A DNA stretch of 64,000 bases, taken from Lachnospiraceae bacterium. GTDB lineage: Bacteria > Bacillota > Clostridia > Lachnospirales > Lachnospiraceae. Location of the stretch: the NCBI GenBank assembly GCA_021202465.1, contig JAJQCZ010000035.1, positions 40,447 to 104,446 of the forward strand. Reading direction: 5' to 3'. Of this stretch, positions 10,994 to 20,548 are shown in pieces. Within the stretch, counting starts at the first letter, position 1. Every line of letters begins with the position of its first letter. The notes under the pieces are model-generated. The model was not told the DNA's origin. It saw only the letters and a list, made by a program, of their open reading frames with translations, and did not search any database. The position numbers and the translations under genes are program-made.

Positions 10994-12256
10994 TTATTTA
11001 TATTGCAGAGAAAAAGCAGGACTCATATATTCAATTGCAGCTCTGCCCGCCCCATAGCGTTTTGCTGTGAGCCTCCAGTTTTGCTGCACTTCTCCGGAAA
11101 TGTCCCTTACCATTCTCTCTGCTTCCCCATGAGAAATCCCATAATATGGCGCCGTAGATATAGCCAATTCATAATCCATGGAATTGTCTTCCTCGCTGAT
11201 ATTCAGGGAGAGCATATCCCCGTAAATACATGGATTCACATCATATAACGGAGACAATCGCCATCCCGCATCATCCAGCAAAAAGCCATGATTTCTCAGA
11301 TGATCGTCTGTATTAGAAACAGCTATATTAAAAACGATACGCCTCCACAGCTCTCTCAGGTCTTCTTTCGGACAGGCACCGTTCGCTTTTATAAAAGCCG
11401 CCAGATCCAGATAGCCAACTCCCTCTGCCGCCGCGTCCCCATCCTTCTTCCCCAGAAGCGTCATCGACGAGGCAAAATGAATCCGTCTCTTCCCTTCTCT
11501 GTCAAAGCGTTTCACAAGGAAGGTACTTCCCACTTCTGAGAATTGCTCCAGCTTTGCTTCCGGAACACAGAGATCACATTTTTCAGCCAGATCATGCACT
11601 ACCATTTCCCATCGGCCCGAATCATATGTGTCATGCCGGGAGGGAAACTTGGCAATCCAGAGATTCCCCTCCGGATCCTGCACAGAGGCTTTGGGGCGTG
11701 CTCCTCCAAGAGACGAACCAGGTGCAAGAAGCTGCTTCAGCCATTTTTCTGAGAGGCCTCCTTCGTCCTGTTCAAACGCTAACGATGCCGTCTCCAATTG
11801 ACGAAGTGTTGTCCACGGCGGAGCAGCCAGTTCCTGATCACTGGCCAGAAATGGACCGTTTGGATTCACAGCGAAACGCATTGCGCCCATTCTTGATTCG
11901 TCATACACCCCCAGAAGGTAATCCACCTCCATAAGTTTTCGCGGTTTTCGTTCCTCTTTTCTTGCCCGAAGGACTTCCCGACGATCCATGAGCAGGCGTC
12001 CCCATCGGTCCGGGCAGGAGTCGCTGAAAATCCCGAACATTCTTTTCTCACCGGCAGCATATTGCCGTCCGGAGAAGAAAGACAATTCCGGATCAAGCAC
12101 GTAATGTATCTCAGACATTTGAAGCCATTCTTTCTCATAGGCGAAAGAATAAGTGATTTTTCCCTTCCCCGCAGCGGCATATAAAGTTCCCATCGCTTGA
12201 ACGGTAAGATCTTTTTGACTCATATACACATAGATTTCCCGTATCACATCCGCCAT
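10994..12256 (-). CDS. HipA-like Ser/Thr kinase toxin
   Basis: A 420-residue HipA-family kinase. The N-subdomain is about residues 1-120. The Ser/Thr-kinase-like core carries GGARPKA (ATP loop), a Lys in LWIAKFPS, the catalytic loop SNTDDHLRNHGFL and the metal-binding LSPLYDVNP. Length fits full-length HipA (about 440). Classical HipA phosphorylates glutamyl-tRNA synthetase and halts growth; the target here is not known. It lies 4 bases downstream of a HipB-like gene, so the two form an operon with antitoxin first, the usual order. No truncation is seen. Confidence 0.9.
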   Translation of the reverse strand: MADVIREIYVYMSQKDLTVQAMGTLYAAAGKGKITYSFAYEKEWLQMSEIHYVLDPELSFFSGRQYAAGEKRMFGIFSDSCPDRWGRLLMDRREVLRARKEERKPRKLMEVDYLLGVYDESRMGAMRFAVNPNGPFLASDQELAAPPWTTLRQLETASLAFEQDEGGLSEKWLKQLLAPGSSLGGARPKASVQDPEGNLWIAKFPSRHDTYDSGRWEMVVHDLAEKCDLCVPEAKLEQFSEVGSTFLVKRFDREGKRRIHFASSMTLLGKKDGDAAAEGVGYLDLAAFIKANGACPKEDLRELWRRIVFNIAVSNTDDHLRNHGFLLDDAGWRLSPLYDVNPCIYGDMLSLNISEEDNSMDYELAISTAPYYGISHGEAERMVRDISGEVQQNWRLTAKRYGAGRAAIEYMSPAFSLQYK

Positions 12257-12260
12257 ACAA

Positions 12261-12581
12261 TTACTTCCCCTTTTTCCCAGCCCGCTTTCCGGTCATCAGA
12301 TTCAGGTCCTGCAGTTTTCGTCCCAGTTCATCGTCTCTGGCAATCATAAGCAAATCCTCATCCATATTATTGAGCGCGTGCAAAACCGCCGCATAGATTC
12401 CCATGGAAACAGAAGGAGAGCCCTTTTCCACAGACCACAGCGTGGCCCGACTGATTCCGGCCCGCTCCGCAACCAGATCCATGGAAAGATTCCTGCGCAG
12501 CCGCGCCAGCTTGATCTGTTCTCCCATTATCTCCAGTATTTCCCGTGTCCGGGGCATTATAACCACCGATTTCTTCGGCAT
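12261..12581 (-). CDS. HipB-like XRE antitoxin
   Basis: A 106-residue protein with an XRE helix-turn-helix at about residues 18-75 (IKLARLRRNLSMDLVAERAG, then SRATLWSVEKG). It is the likely antitoxin and autorepressor of the HipA-like kinase directly downstream. A dyad, TTGTACG-N4-CGTATAA, lies between its promoter and its start and is a plausible operator. The basic tail (GKRAGKKGK) is unstructured. Confidence 0.88.
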   Translation of the reverse strand: MPKKSVVIMPRTREILEIMGEQIKLARLRRNLSMDLVAERAGISRATLWSVEKGSPSVSMGIYAAVLHALNNMDEDLLMIARDDELGRKLQDLNLMTGKRAGKKGK

Positions 12582-12610
12582 TTTTCTTCTCCTTCTGCAT
12601 CCATAATCTA

Positions 12611-12665
12611 TTGTACGAAAACGTATAACGGTTGTTATTTTAAACCATATGCTTTAAAATGTCAA
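12611..12665 (-). promoter_or_regulatory. Promoter and dyad of the hipBA-like operon
   Basis: TTGACA (12665-12660), a 17-base spacer and TAAAAT (12642-12637) form the promoter. An imperfect inverted repeat TTGTACG-aaaa-CGTATAA (12611-12628) follows it and could be the HipB-like operator. Confidence 0.65.
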
Positions 12666-12682
12666 TTTTTATTTACATAGAC

Positions 12683-14419
12683 TTATGATCTCCTCCCTCC
12701 GTCCATTTCATACACAACGTCCGCGAGGCGCAGGGTGGAACGCCTGTGAGAGACGAGGACGACGGTCTGATGTTCTCCGGCCTCGGCCAGAGATTTCAGG
12801 ATGGCTCCTTCATTCAGGGCGTCCAGGTTGCTCGTCGGTTCATCAAGCAGCAAGAACGGCGCGTCGTGCAGGAAGGCTCGGGCGAGGCCGAGACGCTGCC
12901 GCTCGCCGCCGGAGAGCGTATCGCCCAGCTCGCCGACCTCCGTGTCATAGCCCTGCGGCAGCGTGAGGATGAAGTCATGGATCGACGCCTTCCCGGCTGC
13001 CTCCATAATCTCCTCGCGCGTCGCGCCCGGCCTGCCGATGGCGATGTTGTTGGCGATAGAATCGTGGAACAGATGCGTTTCCTGCGTCACGAAGCTCTCC
13101 GTATCACGCAGTTCGGCGGTCGGGATCTCCCGCACGTCGCGTCCGCTGACGGTCACACGGCCGTCGTTCACGTCCCAGAAACGCATGAAGAGCTTCAGCA
13201 GCGTGGATTTCCCGCTGCCGCTGGGGCCGTGGATGCCGACGATCTGCCCGGGGCGGATGTCCAGAGAGCAGTCATGCAGGATCTCTTCCGCCCCGTAGGC
13301 GAAGCTCACCCGCTCCGCCGCCGCGCCGGTGAAAGCCCCGGCCGCCGTGCCCCGTGACTCGTTCGCCGGTGAGACAGACTTATCCCCCGTCTCCGCAGTC
13401 CGCATTCCGGCTTCCGTGACATTCGCATCCTCCGGCCACGGGATCTCCGCCACCAGCGGCTCCTCCTCGAGGATCTCCAGCACGCGCTCGCCGCTCGCCA
13501 GCGTCTGGTTGAGGTTGTTCGAGAGGCTTGAGAGCGCGGCGGTCGGCCCGAAGGAGCCCATCATCGCCGCCGTACACAGGAGCACGCCCGCCTCATCCAT
13601 CACACCCAGGTCACGCAAATGCAGCGTCAGGAAGAGCATCCCGAACGAGGCGAGCAGAATCACGAGATTCGTGAGCGCCCGCTGCGCCCCCTCCATCCGG
13701 CTCAGCGACTCCCGCGTACGGCTGAGCTCCTCTGAACGCTCATTCATCTGCGCGGCGCGCTTCTCCCCCTGTCCGTACTGCAGCGTCTCATCGAGGCCGC
13801 GCAGCGAATCGAGGACGAAGCTGTTCAGCGCACCGAAATCATTGCGGTAGATCATCCCGGCCTCCCCGCCGCGCCGTCCGTTCCAGAGCGGGATGCCCAC
13901 GCCGACAATCAGGTACGCGCCCAGCGCATACGCCCCCGCGGCGGGGTGAAATCTTCCTATATATAAGACCATCACTGCCGAGGTCAGCACCGCGATGGCA
14001 ATCGGCGAGATCGTATGCGCATAGAAGACCTCCAGCAGCTCGATGTCGCTCGTGAGGATCGAGATCAGATCGCCCTTATCCCGCCCCTCGAGCTTCGCCG
14101 GGCAGAGCCTGCGCAGGCTGGCAAATACCTCATGGCGGATGATTGCCAGCAGCTTGAAGGCGATAAAATGATTGCAGTACTGCTCCGCATAGTGCAGCAG
14201 CCCGCGCAGCACCGTCAGGAGTACCAGCGGCGCAAAGAGAGCCGCATTTTTCTCCACAAGGCTCTCTGTCGCGAGGATCGTCAGAAAAATCGCGCACAGA
14301 TATCCCACTGTCCCGAGAAGGATCGCCGCCAGCATGATATGCAGCAGCGGCCGTACCAGCCCGATCAGTCGCGCCATGATCGCAGGCGCGCTGCGTCTTG
14401 TTTTCTGTTCCTGCTTCAT
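12683..14419 (-). CDS. CydC-like ABC exporter half (permease-ATPase)
   Basis: A 578-residue fused ABC exporter subunit. The transmembrane domain is about residues 15-300. The nucleotide-binding domain has Walker A GPSGSGKST, signature LSGGERQR, Walker B FLLLDEPTSNLD and a switch His in VLVSHR. It overlaps the upstream CydD-like gene by four bases (ATGA), so the two probably form a heterodimer. CydDC of other bacteria exports cysteine and glutathione and affects heme-protein assembly. Being last in a heme-uptake operon suggests heme or redox handling here, which is inference. A poorly conserved 45-residue insert (about residues 325-370) precedes the ATPase domain. Confidence 0.85.
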   Translation of the reverse strand: MKQEQKTRRSAPAIMARLIGLVRPLLHIMLAAILLGTVGYLCAIFLTILATESLVEKNAALFAPLVLLTVLRGLLHYAEQYCNHFIAFKLLAIIRHEVFASLRRLCPAKLEGRDKGDLISILTSDIELLEVFYAHTISPIAIAVLTSAVMVLYIGRFHPAAGAYALGAYLIVGVGIPLWNGRRGGEAGMIYRNDFGALNSFVLDSLRGLDETLQYGQGEKRAAQMNERSEELSRTRESLSRMEGAQRALTNLVILLASFGMLFLTLHLRDLGVMDEAGVLLCTAAMMGSFGPTAALSSLSNNLNQTLASGERVLEILEEEPLVAEIPWPEDANVTEAGMRTAETGDKSVSPANESRGTAAGAFTGAAAERVSFAYGAEEILHDCSLDIRPGQIVGIHGPSGSGKSTLLKLFMRFWDVNDGRVTVSGRDVREIPTAELRDTESFVTQETHLFHDSIANNIAIGRPGATREEIMEAAGKASIHDFILTLPQGYDTEVGELGDTLSGGERQRLGLARAFLHDAPFLLLDEPTSNLDALNEGAILKSLAEAGEHQTVVLVSHRRSTLRLADVVYEMDGGRRS

Positions 14420-16145
14420 ACGCTCACCGCCTCTCCGTCCCGTGTCAGCCCGTATTCCTCCAGCTCTCTCTGGCTCTCATACAGCCGGAAATACCCGCCC
14501 CGGCGCGCCATCAGCTCCGCATGCGTACCGGCCTCCCGGATGCTGCCGTCCTCCATCCGGTAAATGCAGTCGGACTCCACAACATTGTAGAGCCGGTGCG
14601 AGATCATAAGCACCGTGCGGCTTCGCGCCAGCTCCCGGATCACCTCAAGGATCCGCTCCTCGCTCTCCGCGTCGATATTTGAAGTAGCTTCATCGAAGAT
14701 ATACACCGGCGTATCGTGCAGCAGCGCCCGCGCCATCGCCAGCCGCTGCCGCTGCCCGCCGGAGAGGTTCCCGGCCTGTTCGAGCAGCTCCGTTTCCAGG
14801 CCCCGCTGTGTTTCCAGAAAATCCAGCAGATTCACGCGGGTAAGCGCCGCCTGCATCTCCTCTTCCGTCGCCTCCGGCTTCGCCATGAGAAGGTTCTCCC
14901 GCACGGTCCCCTTGAACAGATAGCTGTCATGACGCACGAGCGTCACCTGCGCCATCCACGCGCTTTCCTTTAGCTCCGACAGCGGCCGCCCGCTGATGCG
15001 CACCTGCCCGGTATAGCCCCGGTTCTTCCCCGTCAGAATGCCCGCAACGGTGCTCTTGCCGCAGCCGGACTCCCCCACGAGGGAGACAAAGCTCCCGCCG
15101 GGATCACGAGATCGATGCCCTTCAGGATTTCCCGTTCCCCGTCATAGGAGAAATGCACCCCCTCCAGCGAGAGACTGAGCTCTCCGGACGGCGGCGCAGC
15201 TATGCCGTCCTGCGGTTCCGGCAGATCGAGCAGCCGGAAGATCTTGTCGCTGGCCGCCATCCCGTTCATCGTGATATGGAAAAACGAGCCCAGCTGGCGC
15301 AGCGGCAGGAAGAACTCCGCCGCCAGCAGGATGATGGCCACGGTCTGCCCCAGACTCAGGGCTTCCTGCAAATACTGCCCCGCCGCCATGACCATGCCCA
15401 GCGCCGCGCCGCCGTAGGCCACGATATCCATGACACTGGTCGAATTTAACTGCATCGTCAGCACCTTCATCGTGATGCGGCGGAACTCCTGCGCCTCCGC
15501 GTCCATTTCCTCCGCCTTCAGGCCGTCCGCCTGATAGATCTTCAGCGTCGTCAGCCCCTGCAGATTCTCCAGGAAGCTGTCGCCGAGACCCGTATAGATA
15601 TCCCAGTAGCGATTCAGCAGCTTCCTGGCAATTTTCTGCACCACGACGATCGAGAGCGGGATCAGCGGCACGAAGATGAGCAGCACGATGGCCGCCCGCA
15701 GAGAGACCGGCGCCAGCACGATGAACAATGTCAGCGGCGCCAGCAGACTGTAGAACAGCTGCGAGAGATATTTTCCGAAATACGTTTCCAGCTGCTCCAC
15801 GCCGTCGGTGCACAACTGCACGACCTCCGACGTGGAGACGTGCTCCCGGTAGGAGACGCCGAGACGCAGCAGCTTCCCGTAGATCTGCTCCCGCAGAACG
15901 CGCTTCACATCCACGCTCGCCCGGTACGAGGCCCGCGCCGCGCCCCGGTCGCAAAAAGCACGAATGACGAGCACGGCCGCAAAGACTGCGGCCGCCCCCG
16001 TCCGGCTTCCCTTTCCTTCGATTAGTCCCGCGATCGTGAACACCGCCGCAATCTGCGCCAGCAGCGCCAGCCACTGCCACAGCACCTGCCAGATGATGTA
16101 TTTCCGGTCACGGGATAAGAGTTTTACCAGCCGTGTTTTGATCAT
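14416..16145 (-). pseudogene. CydD-like ABC exporter half, frameshifted at Walker A
   Basis: The frame starts at the ATG at 16145 ([10 protein letters not shown]), overlapping the DUF454 stop by four bases. It runs through a six-helix transmembrane domain to the start of the ATPase domain. Near 15095 one base appears missing. The upstream frame ends ...IPAGALSPSWGSPAAA, while the other frame continues ...GESGCGKSTVAGIL, with signature LSGGQRQR, Walker B VYIFDEATSNID and the rest of the domain to 14416. A single extra base gives an intact protein of about 576 residues. Everything else is undamaged, so a sequencing error or very recent mutation is likely. If real, the CydDC-like pair would be inactive. 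Confidence 0.8.
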
Positions 16146-16534
16146 AGCGCCTCTTTCTCCTCCTTCAGCGTTTTCACCCCCAGGAAGAAATACAGCAGAT
16201 GGCAGACCCACACGACGACCAGGATGGCGCGCGCCGCCGGCACGCGGCTCATCATCGCGAAGCCGATGCCCATAATCACCGTCACAGTCCCCACGATCGA
16301 GCATTTCGTGCGCAGGGTCATGCCCCGGTGCTGCACGAAGCTCTCCAGATGCTTCTTATATAAATTCGTGCCGATAAACCAGTCGTGCAGCCGCTGCGAT
16401 CCCTTCGCGAAGCAAAAGACCGTCGCCATATAGAACGGCACCGTCGGCAAAATCGGCAGGACGATGCCCACCGTGCCGAGCGCCAGGCAGATCAGGCTGA
16501 GCCCGATCCAGACAAAACGTACAGGGTTCTTCAT
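16142..16534 (-). CDS. DUF454 (YbaN-like) inner membrane protein
   Basis: A 130-residue membrane protein with an N-terminal helix ([23 protein letters not shown]), the family-typical [17 protein letters not shown] segment, and two C-terminal helices. Length is normal for DUF454. Molecular function is unknown in the family. It lies between a heme-type ABC importer and a CydDC-like exporter, with 13 bases to the ATPase gene before it and a four-base overlap with the exporter gene after it. A role in heme handling is therefore a reasonable guess. Confidence 0.85.
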   Translation of the reverse strand: MKNPVRFVWIGLSLICLALGTVGIVLPILPTVPFYMATVFCFAKGSQRLHDWFIGTNLYKKHLESFVQHRGMTLRTKCSIVGTVTVIMGIGFAMMSRVPAARAILVVVWVCHLLYFFLGVKTLKEEKEAL

Positions 16535-16547
16535 AGTCTCTCCTTCC

Positions 16548-17396
16548 TCACACCAGGACGAATTTCCGTCCGTCGATCTCCGTCACCTCAAGCCGGATGT
16601 CGTAGAGCTCCCGGATGACCTCCGGGGTGATGACCTCCTGCGGGTCGCCCTCCACGGCCACCTTCCCATCCTTCAGGCCGATCACCCTATCCGAGAAATG
16701 GATCGCCTGATTGATATCATGGAGCACCATGATGATCGTCAGCCCGAATTCCCGGTTCAGCCGCCGGATGAGCTGCAGGATCTCCATCTGATAGCGGATG
16801 TCGAGATACGTGGTCGGCTCGTCCAGAAAAAGGATCTTCGTATCCTGCGCCAGGGCCATGGCAATCCATACGCGCTGCCGCTGCCCGCCGGAGAGCCGTC
16901 CCAGCTCCCGGTCCGCATAGGGCGTAAGTCCCGTGACCGCAAGCGCCCACTGTACCCGCTCCGCGTCCTCCGCACTGTGTCCGAACAGCTGCTTGCGCCA
17001 GGGCGTGCGCCCGAAGGCCACAAGCTGTTCCACCGTGAGATCGTCCCAGGCGCTGTTCGTCTGGTGGACGATGGCCACCCTGCGCGCGAAAGCGCTGAGA
17101 TCGAGCCCCCGGATATTTTTCTTTCCCAGCAGGATCTTTCCCTTGCCGGGCGTCAGGTTCTTTGTCATCAGGGAGAACAGCGTCGTCTTGCCGCAGCCGT
17201 TAGCTCCCATGATCGTCGTGATCTTCCCGCGGGGGATTTCCAGAGAGAGACCGCGCAGCACGCTGTGCTCTCCGTAGGCGAAGGACAGCCCCTTCACGGT
17301 CATGGCCGGGGTCTCCGCCGCCGGTTCCTCTTCGCAGGGCTCTGCCGCCGCGCTCTGTTCCGCGGTCTCCGCCCGCAGCTCGTCTCTATCTTCCAT
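16548..17396 (-). CDS. Heme/siderophore ABC transporter ATP-binding protein
   Basis: A 282-residue FecE/HtsC-type ATPase. It has Walker [11 protein letters not shown]-loop in [13 protein letters not shown], signature LSGGQRQR, Walker [13 protein letters not shown] and switch His in MVLHD. The first ~30 residues are an extra acidic Glu/Ala extension before the conserved [11 protein letters not shown]. Its start overlaps the end of the permease gene by 11 bases, so the two are translationally coupled. It energises import through the FecCD permease. Confidence 0.92.
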   Translation of the reverse strand: MEDRDELRAETAEQSAAAEPCEEEPAAETPAMTVKGLSFAYGEHSVLRGLSLEIPRGKITTIMGANGCGKTTLFSLMTKNLTPGKGKILLGKKNIRGLDLSAFARRVAIVHQTNSAWDDLTVEQLVAFGRTPWRKQLFGHSAEDAERVQWALAVTGLTPYADRELGRLSGGQRQRVWIAMALAQDTKILFLDEPTTYLDIRYQMEILQLIRRLNREFGLTIIMVLHDINQAIHFSDRVIGLKDGKVAVEGDPQEVITPEVIRELYDIRLEVTEIDGRKFVLV

Positions 17397-18450
17397 ATTT
17401 CATGGACCTCCTTAACAACAGGATGAAGAACGGTCCGCCGACCACGCACATGACGACCGCGGCGCTGACCTCATAGGGCGAAGCGATCGTCCGCCCGATC
17501 GTATCCGCCAGCAGATAGGTGAAGGCCCCCGCGAACGCCGAGAACGGGATCAGCTTCCTGTGGTCGCTGCCCACGAGGATGCGCCCGATGTGCGGCACGA
17601 TCAGCCCCAGGAAGCTCACCGCCCCCGCGATGGCCGTGGAAATGCTCGCGAGCAGCACCGCGATCAGCGAAAGGACGATCCGCGTCTGATTCACCTTCAC
17701 ACCGAGCCCCTGCGCTGTCTTATCCTCCAGCGAGAGCAGGTTGCACTCCGAGGCGAACACGACCGCCAGGATCAGGCCCACGGCCACATAGGGCAGCAGC
17801 GTATAGACATCGTCCCAGGTTTTCTGAGTAATATTTCCCTCCACGATGGAGGCCACGCCGGACAGGGTGCTGCCGGTCATGGAGTTAAAGGCGCTCGAGA
17901 GCCCCGTGAAGAAGGCGTCCACCGCCACACCGGTCAGAATAATCCGCAGAGGCGACAGGCCTCCCTTCCATGACAATGTGTAAACCAGGGCGAAGGCCGC
18001 GAGGCCGCCGAGGCAGGCCAGCAGCGGCGTGAGAAAATATAGCGTCGGCATAAAGGCCGTGACCAGCACCGCCGCGAAGGCCGCGCCGCTGGAGATGCCG
18101 ATGATCCCCGGGTCGGCCAGCGGGTTCTTTAACACCGCCTGGAAAAGCACGCCCGAGACGGCCACGGCCGCCCCCGCCAGCATGGAGATCAGGATGCGCG
18201 GAAAGCGCAGATCCCAGACCGTCGATACGTCGCTGTCATACTCCACGAACAGGCCCCGGAGCAGCTGACCGAAGCTCACCTGCAGGCTGCCGATGTTCAC
18301 GGAAATGAAAAATAAGGCCACGAGCAGCAGCAGGATCGCCGCGAAGGAGAGCGCCGACCGCCTCCTCTTCCGCTGCCTGCGCGCCCGGTCCCGGGCGCCG
18401 GATTCCTCTTCCCGCTCCGTGGAAAATGGTTCTTTTTCTTCTATATTCAT
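17386..18450 (-). CDS. FecCD-family heme/iron ABC permease
   Basis: A 354-residue BtuC/FecCD permease with about ten membrane segments. Conserved signatures include LRFPRILISMLAGAAVAVSG, NPLADPGIIGISSGA and FLGLIVPHIGR. A charged cytoplasmic tail (about residues 1-32, Arg/Glu-rich) precedes the first helix. Position after a binding lipoprotein and before its ATPase fits the HtsA-HtsB-HtsC order of streptococcal heme importers. Substrate is inferred to be heme from the neighbouring NEAT and Shp-like genes. Confidence 0.92.
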   Translation of the reverse strand: MNIEEKEPFSTEREEESGARDRARRQRKRRRSALSFAAILLLLVALFFISVNIGSLQVSFGQLLRGLFVEYDSDVSTVWDLRFPRILISMLAGAAVAVSGVLFQAVLKNPLADPGIIGISSGAAFAAVLVTAFMPTLYFLTPLLACLGGLAAFALVYTLSWKGGLSPLRIILTGVAVDAFFTGLSSAFNSMTGSTLSGVASIVEGNITQKTWDDVYTLLPYVAVGLILAVVFASECNLLSLEDKTAQGLGVKVNQTRIVLSLIAVLLASISTAIAGAVSFLGLIVPHIGRILVGSDHRKLIPFSAFAGAFTYLLADTIGRTIASPYEVSAAVVMCVVGGPFFILLLRRSMKYGR

Positions 18451-18464
18451 ACTGTCCTCCCCTC

Positions 18465-19469
18465 TTACCCTTCGTCGCTCTCCGGATAGAGAATCTGCTG
18501 CAGCTCCTCCAGCGCCTCCGGATAGTCGAAGGTCGCGCTCATGCCGAAAAGCTCGTAGCTCAGGTCATACACCCGGCCGTTCTGTACCGCTTCAAAATGC
18601 TGCCAGATGTCGTTGGTGGCAAATTCCTCTTCAAACATTTCCAGCACCGAGTCCGGCAGGGCGTGCGCCGCCCGCAGGATGATGTCCGGTTCCTTCGTCT
18701 TCATGTCCTCGGTATTCACCGTGAGAAACTCCGCGTCCGTCCCGGCGTAGACATTCTCCCCACCGGCCATTTCGACCAGGCTCCCCACATAGGAATTCTC
18801 CGTGGCGATGATGTAGCTGCCGGGAAGCCCCATGAGGATCAGAACCTTCGGGCTCTCCTTCCCCTCATTTTTCTGGCTGTATTCCTCATAAAATTCTGTG
18901 AATTCCTCCACGAGTGCCGCCGCTTCCTCCTCGCGGTCAAAAATCTCGCCGAGCTCCTGGATGGAGCGGTACATACCCTGCACGCTGCGCAGGTTCAGGA
19001 AGGCGTATTCCGTGTCGATGGCCTCGTACTTCGGCTCCAGATCACTCTGCAGGGAAATGGGGCTGAGGATCCAGTCGGGATCGAGGCTGGCGACGATCTC
19101 CATATCCGGTGACATGGCCGTTCCCACCGTCGTCACCTCCGCATAGCGCTCGGGCAGCGTGGAGGTCGTCGTGCTGCACACACCCACCAGATCGAGGTTC
19201 AGCCTGTCGCAGATTTCCGCTGTCGCCGCGGAGGTCGCGATGATCCGCGGCTCCTCCTCCATCGCGGCCACCAGCGCCTTCGCCTTCGCCACCGCCGCAA
19301 GCTCCACCGGATCAGAAATAGTAAGCAGCGTCGTGACGCTCTCATAGGTCACGGCCGTCGCCGTCGTCCCGTCCGGATGCTGGTTCACACAGCCGGTCAG
19401 AAGCGAGACGCACAGGGCAGCCGCAAACAGCGCCGTCCGCCAGCTTCTGCGCCTATTCTTCATCATCAT
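18465..19469 (-). CDS. Heme-binding-type ABC transporter lipoprotein (HtsA-like)
   Basis: A 334-residue class III periplasmic-binding-type protein. The lipobox LLTGC ends a short signal peptide (about residue 27), so it is anchored in the outer leaflet. Two lobes are joined by a long helix, with family motifs IIATSAATAEICDRLNLDLVG and GTAMSPDMEIVASLDPDWIL. The start overlaps the end of the Shp-like gene by 17 bases. It would receive ligand from the cell-wall proteins and deliver it to the permease. Heme specificity is inferred from context. Confidence 0.9.
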   Translation of the reverse strand: MMMKNRRRSWRTALFAAALCVSLLTGCVNQHPDGTTATAVTYESVTTLLTISDPVELAAVAKAKALVAAMEEEPRIIATSAATAEICDRLNLDLVGVCSTTTSTLPERYAEVTTVGTAMSPDMEIVASLDPDWILSPISLQSDLEPKYEAIDTEYAFLNLRSVQGMYRSIQELGEIFDREEEAAALVEEFTEFYEEYSQKNEGKESPKVLILMGLPGSYIIATENSYVGSLVEMAGGENVYAGTDAEFLTVNTEDMKTKEPDIILRAAHALPDSVLEMFEEEFATNDIWQHFEAVQNGRVYDLSYELFGMSATFDYPEALEELQQILYPESDEG

Positions 19470-20424
19470 CGTCGTCGCCTCCCCAGCGCCGCCAGTTCTT
19501 CCGGCAGTAGATTACCACGGCCGCCACTGCGCACAGCAGGATGAGTCCCGCGATGACGATCGCCGCCGCAAGCTCAGCCGCCGTCATGCCGCCGGAAGTC
19601 CCCGCCTCCTCTGAGGACGCGGCCGTCTCCTCCGCCGTGGACAGGCTCAGGCCCTGGGCGCTTCCGAGCTCCGCGTCCGCGGACACCGTGGCTTCCGCCT
19701 CTGTTCCTGCGTCTGTGCTTTCGGATTCCGCCGCGCTCTCGGCCGTCGTCTCTGCGGTCTCCGTCTCCGCAGCCGCTTCCGTCTCCGCGGACGCACCGGC
19801 TGCTTCCGTATTCGCGGCGGCGGTCGTCGTTGCCGCGGTCTCGCTTGCAGCCCCCGCCGTGGACGCTTCGGTCACGATCGTCGCCGTCAGGCCGGACGTA
19901 TTGCCCGCCTCATAGCTGCTCGGATAGAAATAAAAGATCACGTCCCGTCCCATGGGCGTCACATACATCGAGCAGCGCACAATACAGTTTTCCGACGGCA
20001 CCTCAATGCAGGCGTCCGCCGTCGTGCCGTTGGAATCCGTGCCGGTTCCGGTCACGGCCATCCCTGTGCTGCTCCAGGAGCTGTCGCCCACATTCTGGAC
20101 GGTAAAGCTCTGGTTTGTCGTATAGTCGATCAGACTCATTTTAAATGTCAGGTAATACTCCCCCGTATCGGTCAGCTCGAGCAGGCCGGTCGTATAGATC
20201 GTACCCTCTACCATGCCCTGCCCGGTGGCGTAGGAGGATGAACCGCCGGAATCCTCGATCTCCCCGGTCACCGGATGCGCATAGCACGGCGTAACCGCAC
20301 AGGTATAGACGCTTCCGCTCGCCGCCCGCACCGGCGACGCCGCGCCGACAAGAAGAAGCAGCAATGCCAGCAGCAGAAGCGCCGGTAGCGCCGGGATCCG
20401 GCCTCTTTCTCTGTTTTCCCTCAT
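19453..20424 (-). CDS. Shp-like cell-surface heme-binding protein
   Basis: A 323-residue protein. The start at 20424 follows GGAGGG by 10 bases. It has an N-terminal signal peptide (ALLLLALLLLLVGAASPVRA). The domain at about residues 35-185 closely resembles streptococcal Shp, with HPVTGEIEDSGGSSSYATGQ, GMVEGTIYTTGLLEL and TFKMSLIDYTTNQSF. Shp binds heme through two methionines. Candidate ligands here are the Met in GQGMVEG and a Met in CSMYVTPMGR. A Glu/Ala/Thr-rich stalk (about 190-275) leads to a C-terminal membrane helix and a basic-then-acidic tail (WGGDDDDDEE). Shp relays heme from a NEAT protein to HtsA, and the gene order here matches that pathway. Confidence 0.88.
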   Translation of the reverse strand: MRENRERGRIPALPALLLLALLLLLVGAASPVRAASGSVYTCAVTPCYAHPVTGEIEDSGGSSSYATGQGMVEGTIYTTGLLELTDTGEYYLTFKMSLIDYTTNQSFTVQNVGDSSWSSTGMAVTGTGTDSNGTTADACIEVPSENCIVRCSMYVTPMGRDVIFYFYPSSYEAGNTSGLTATIVTEASTAGAASETAATTTAAANTEAAGASAETEAAAETETAETTAESAAESESTDAGTEAEATVSADAELGSAQGLSLSTAEETAASSEEAGTSGGMTAAELAAAIVIAGLILLCAVAAVVIYCRKNWRRWGGDDDDDEE

Positions 20425-20448
20425 TTTTTCTCTTCCCTCCATCCGACA

Positions 20449-20475
20449 GGGCGGACGGAGCCTCGGCTCCGCCCG
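20449..20475 (-). other. Intercistronic hairpin between NEAT and Shp-like genes
   Basis: A GC-rich stem (CGGAGC-CTCG-GCTCCG, extended by four more pairs past one mismatch) lies in the 124-base gap. There is no T run, so it may tune mRNA stability rather than terminate. Confidence 0.45.
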
Positions 20476-20548
20476 CACCGGTCGGTCTTAACCGTATTGC
20501 CACTACGGAGTCCCCTCCCCTTCGGGAACCCGGGTCATGTGCCTGTCG

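Noticed and set aside
16434-17426. Plus-strand frames opposite the heme ATPase
   Set aside because: Mirror frames of a recognised ABC ATPase with no motifs of their own.
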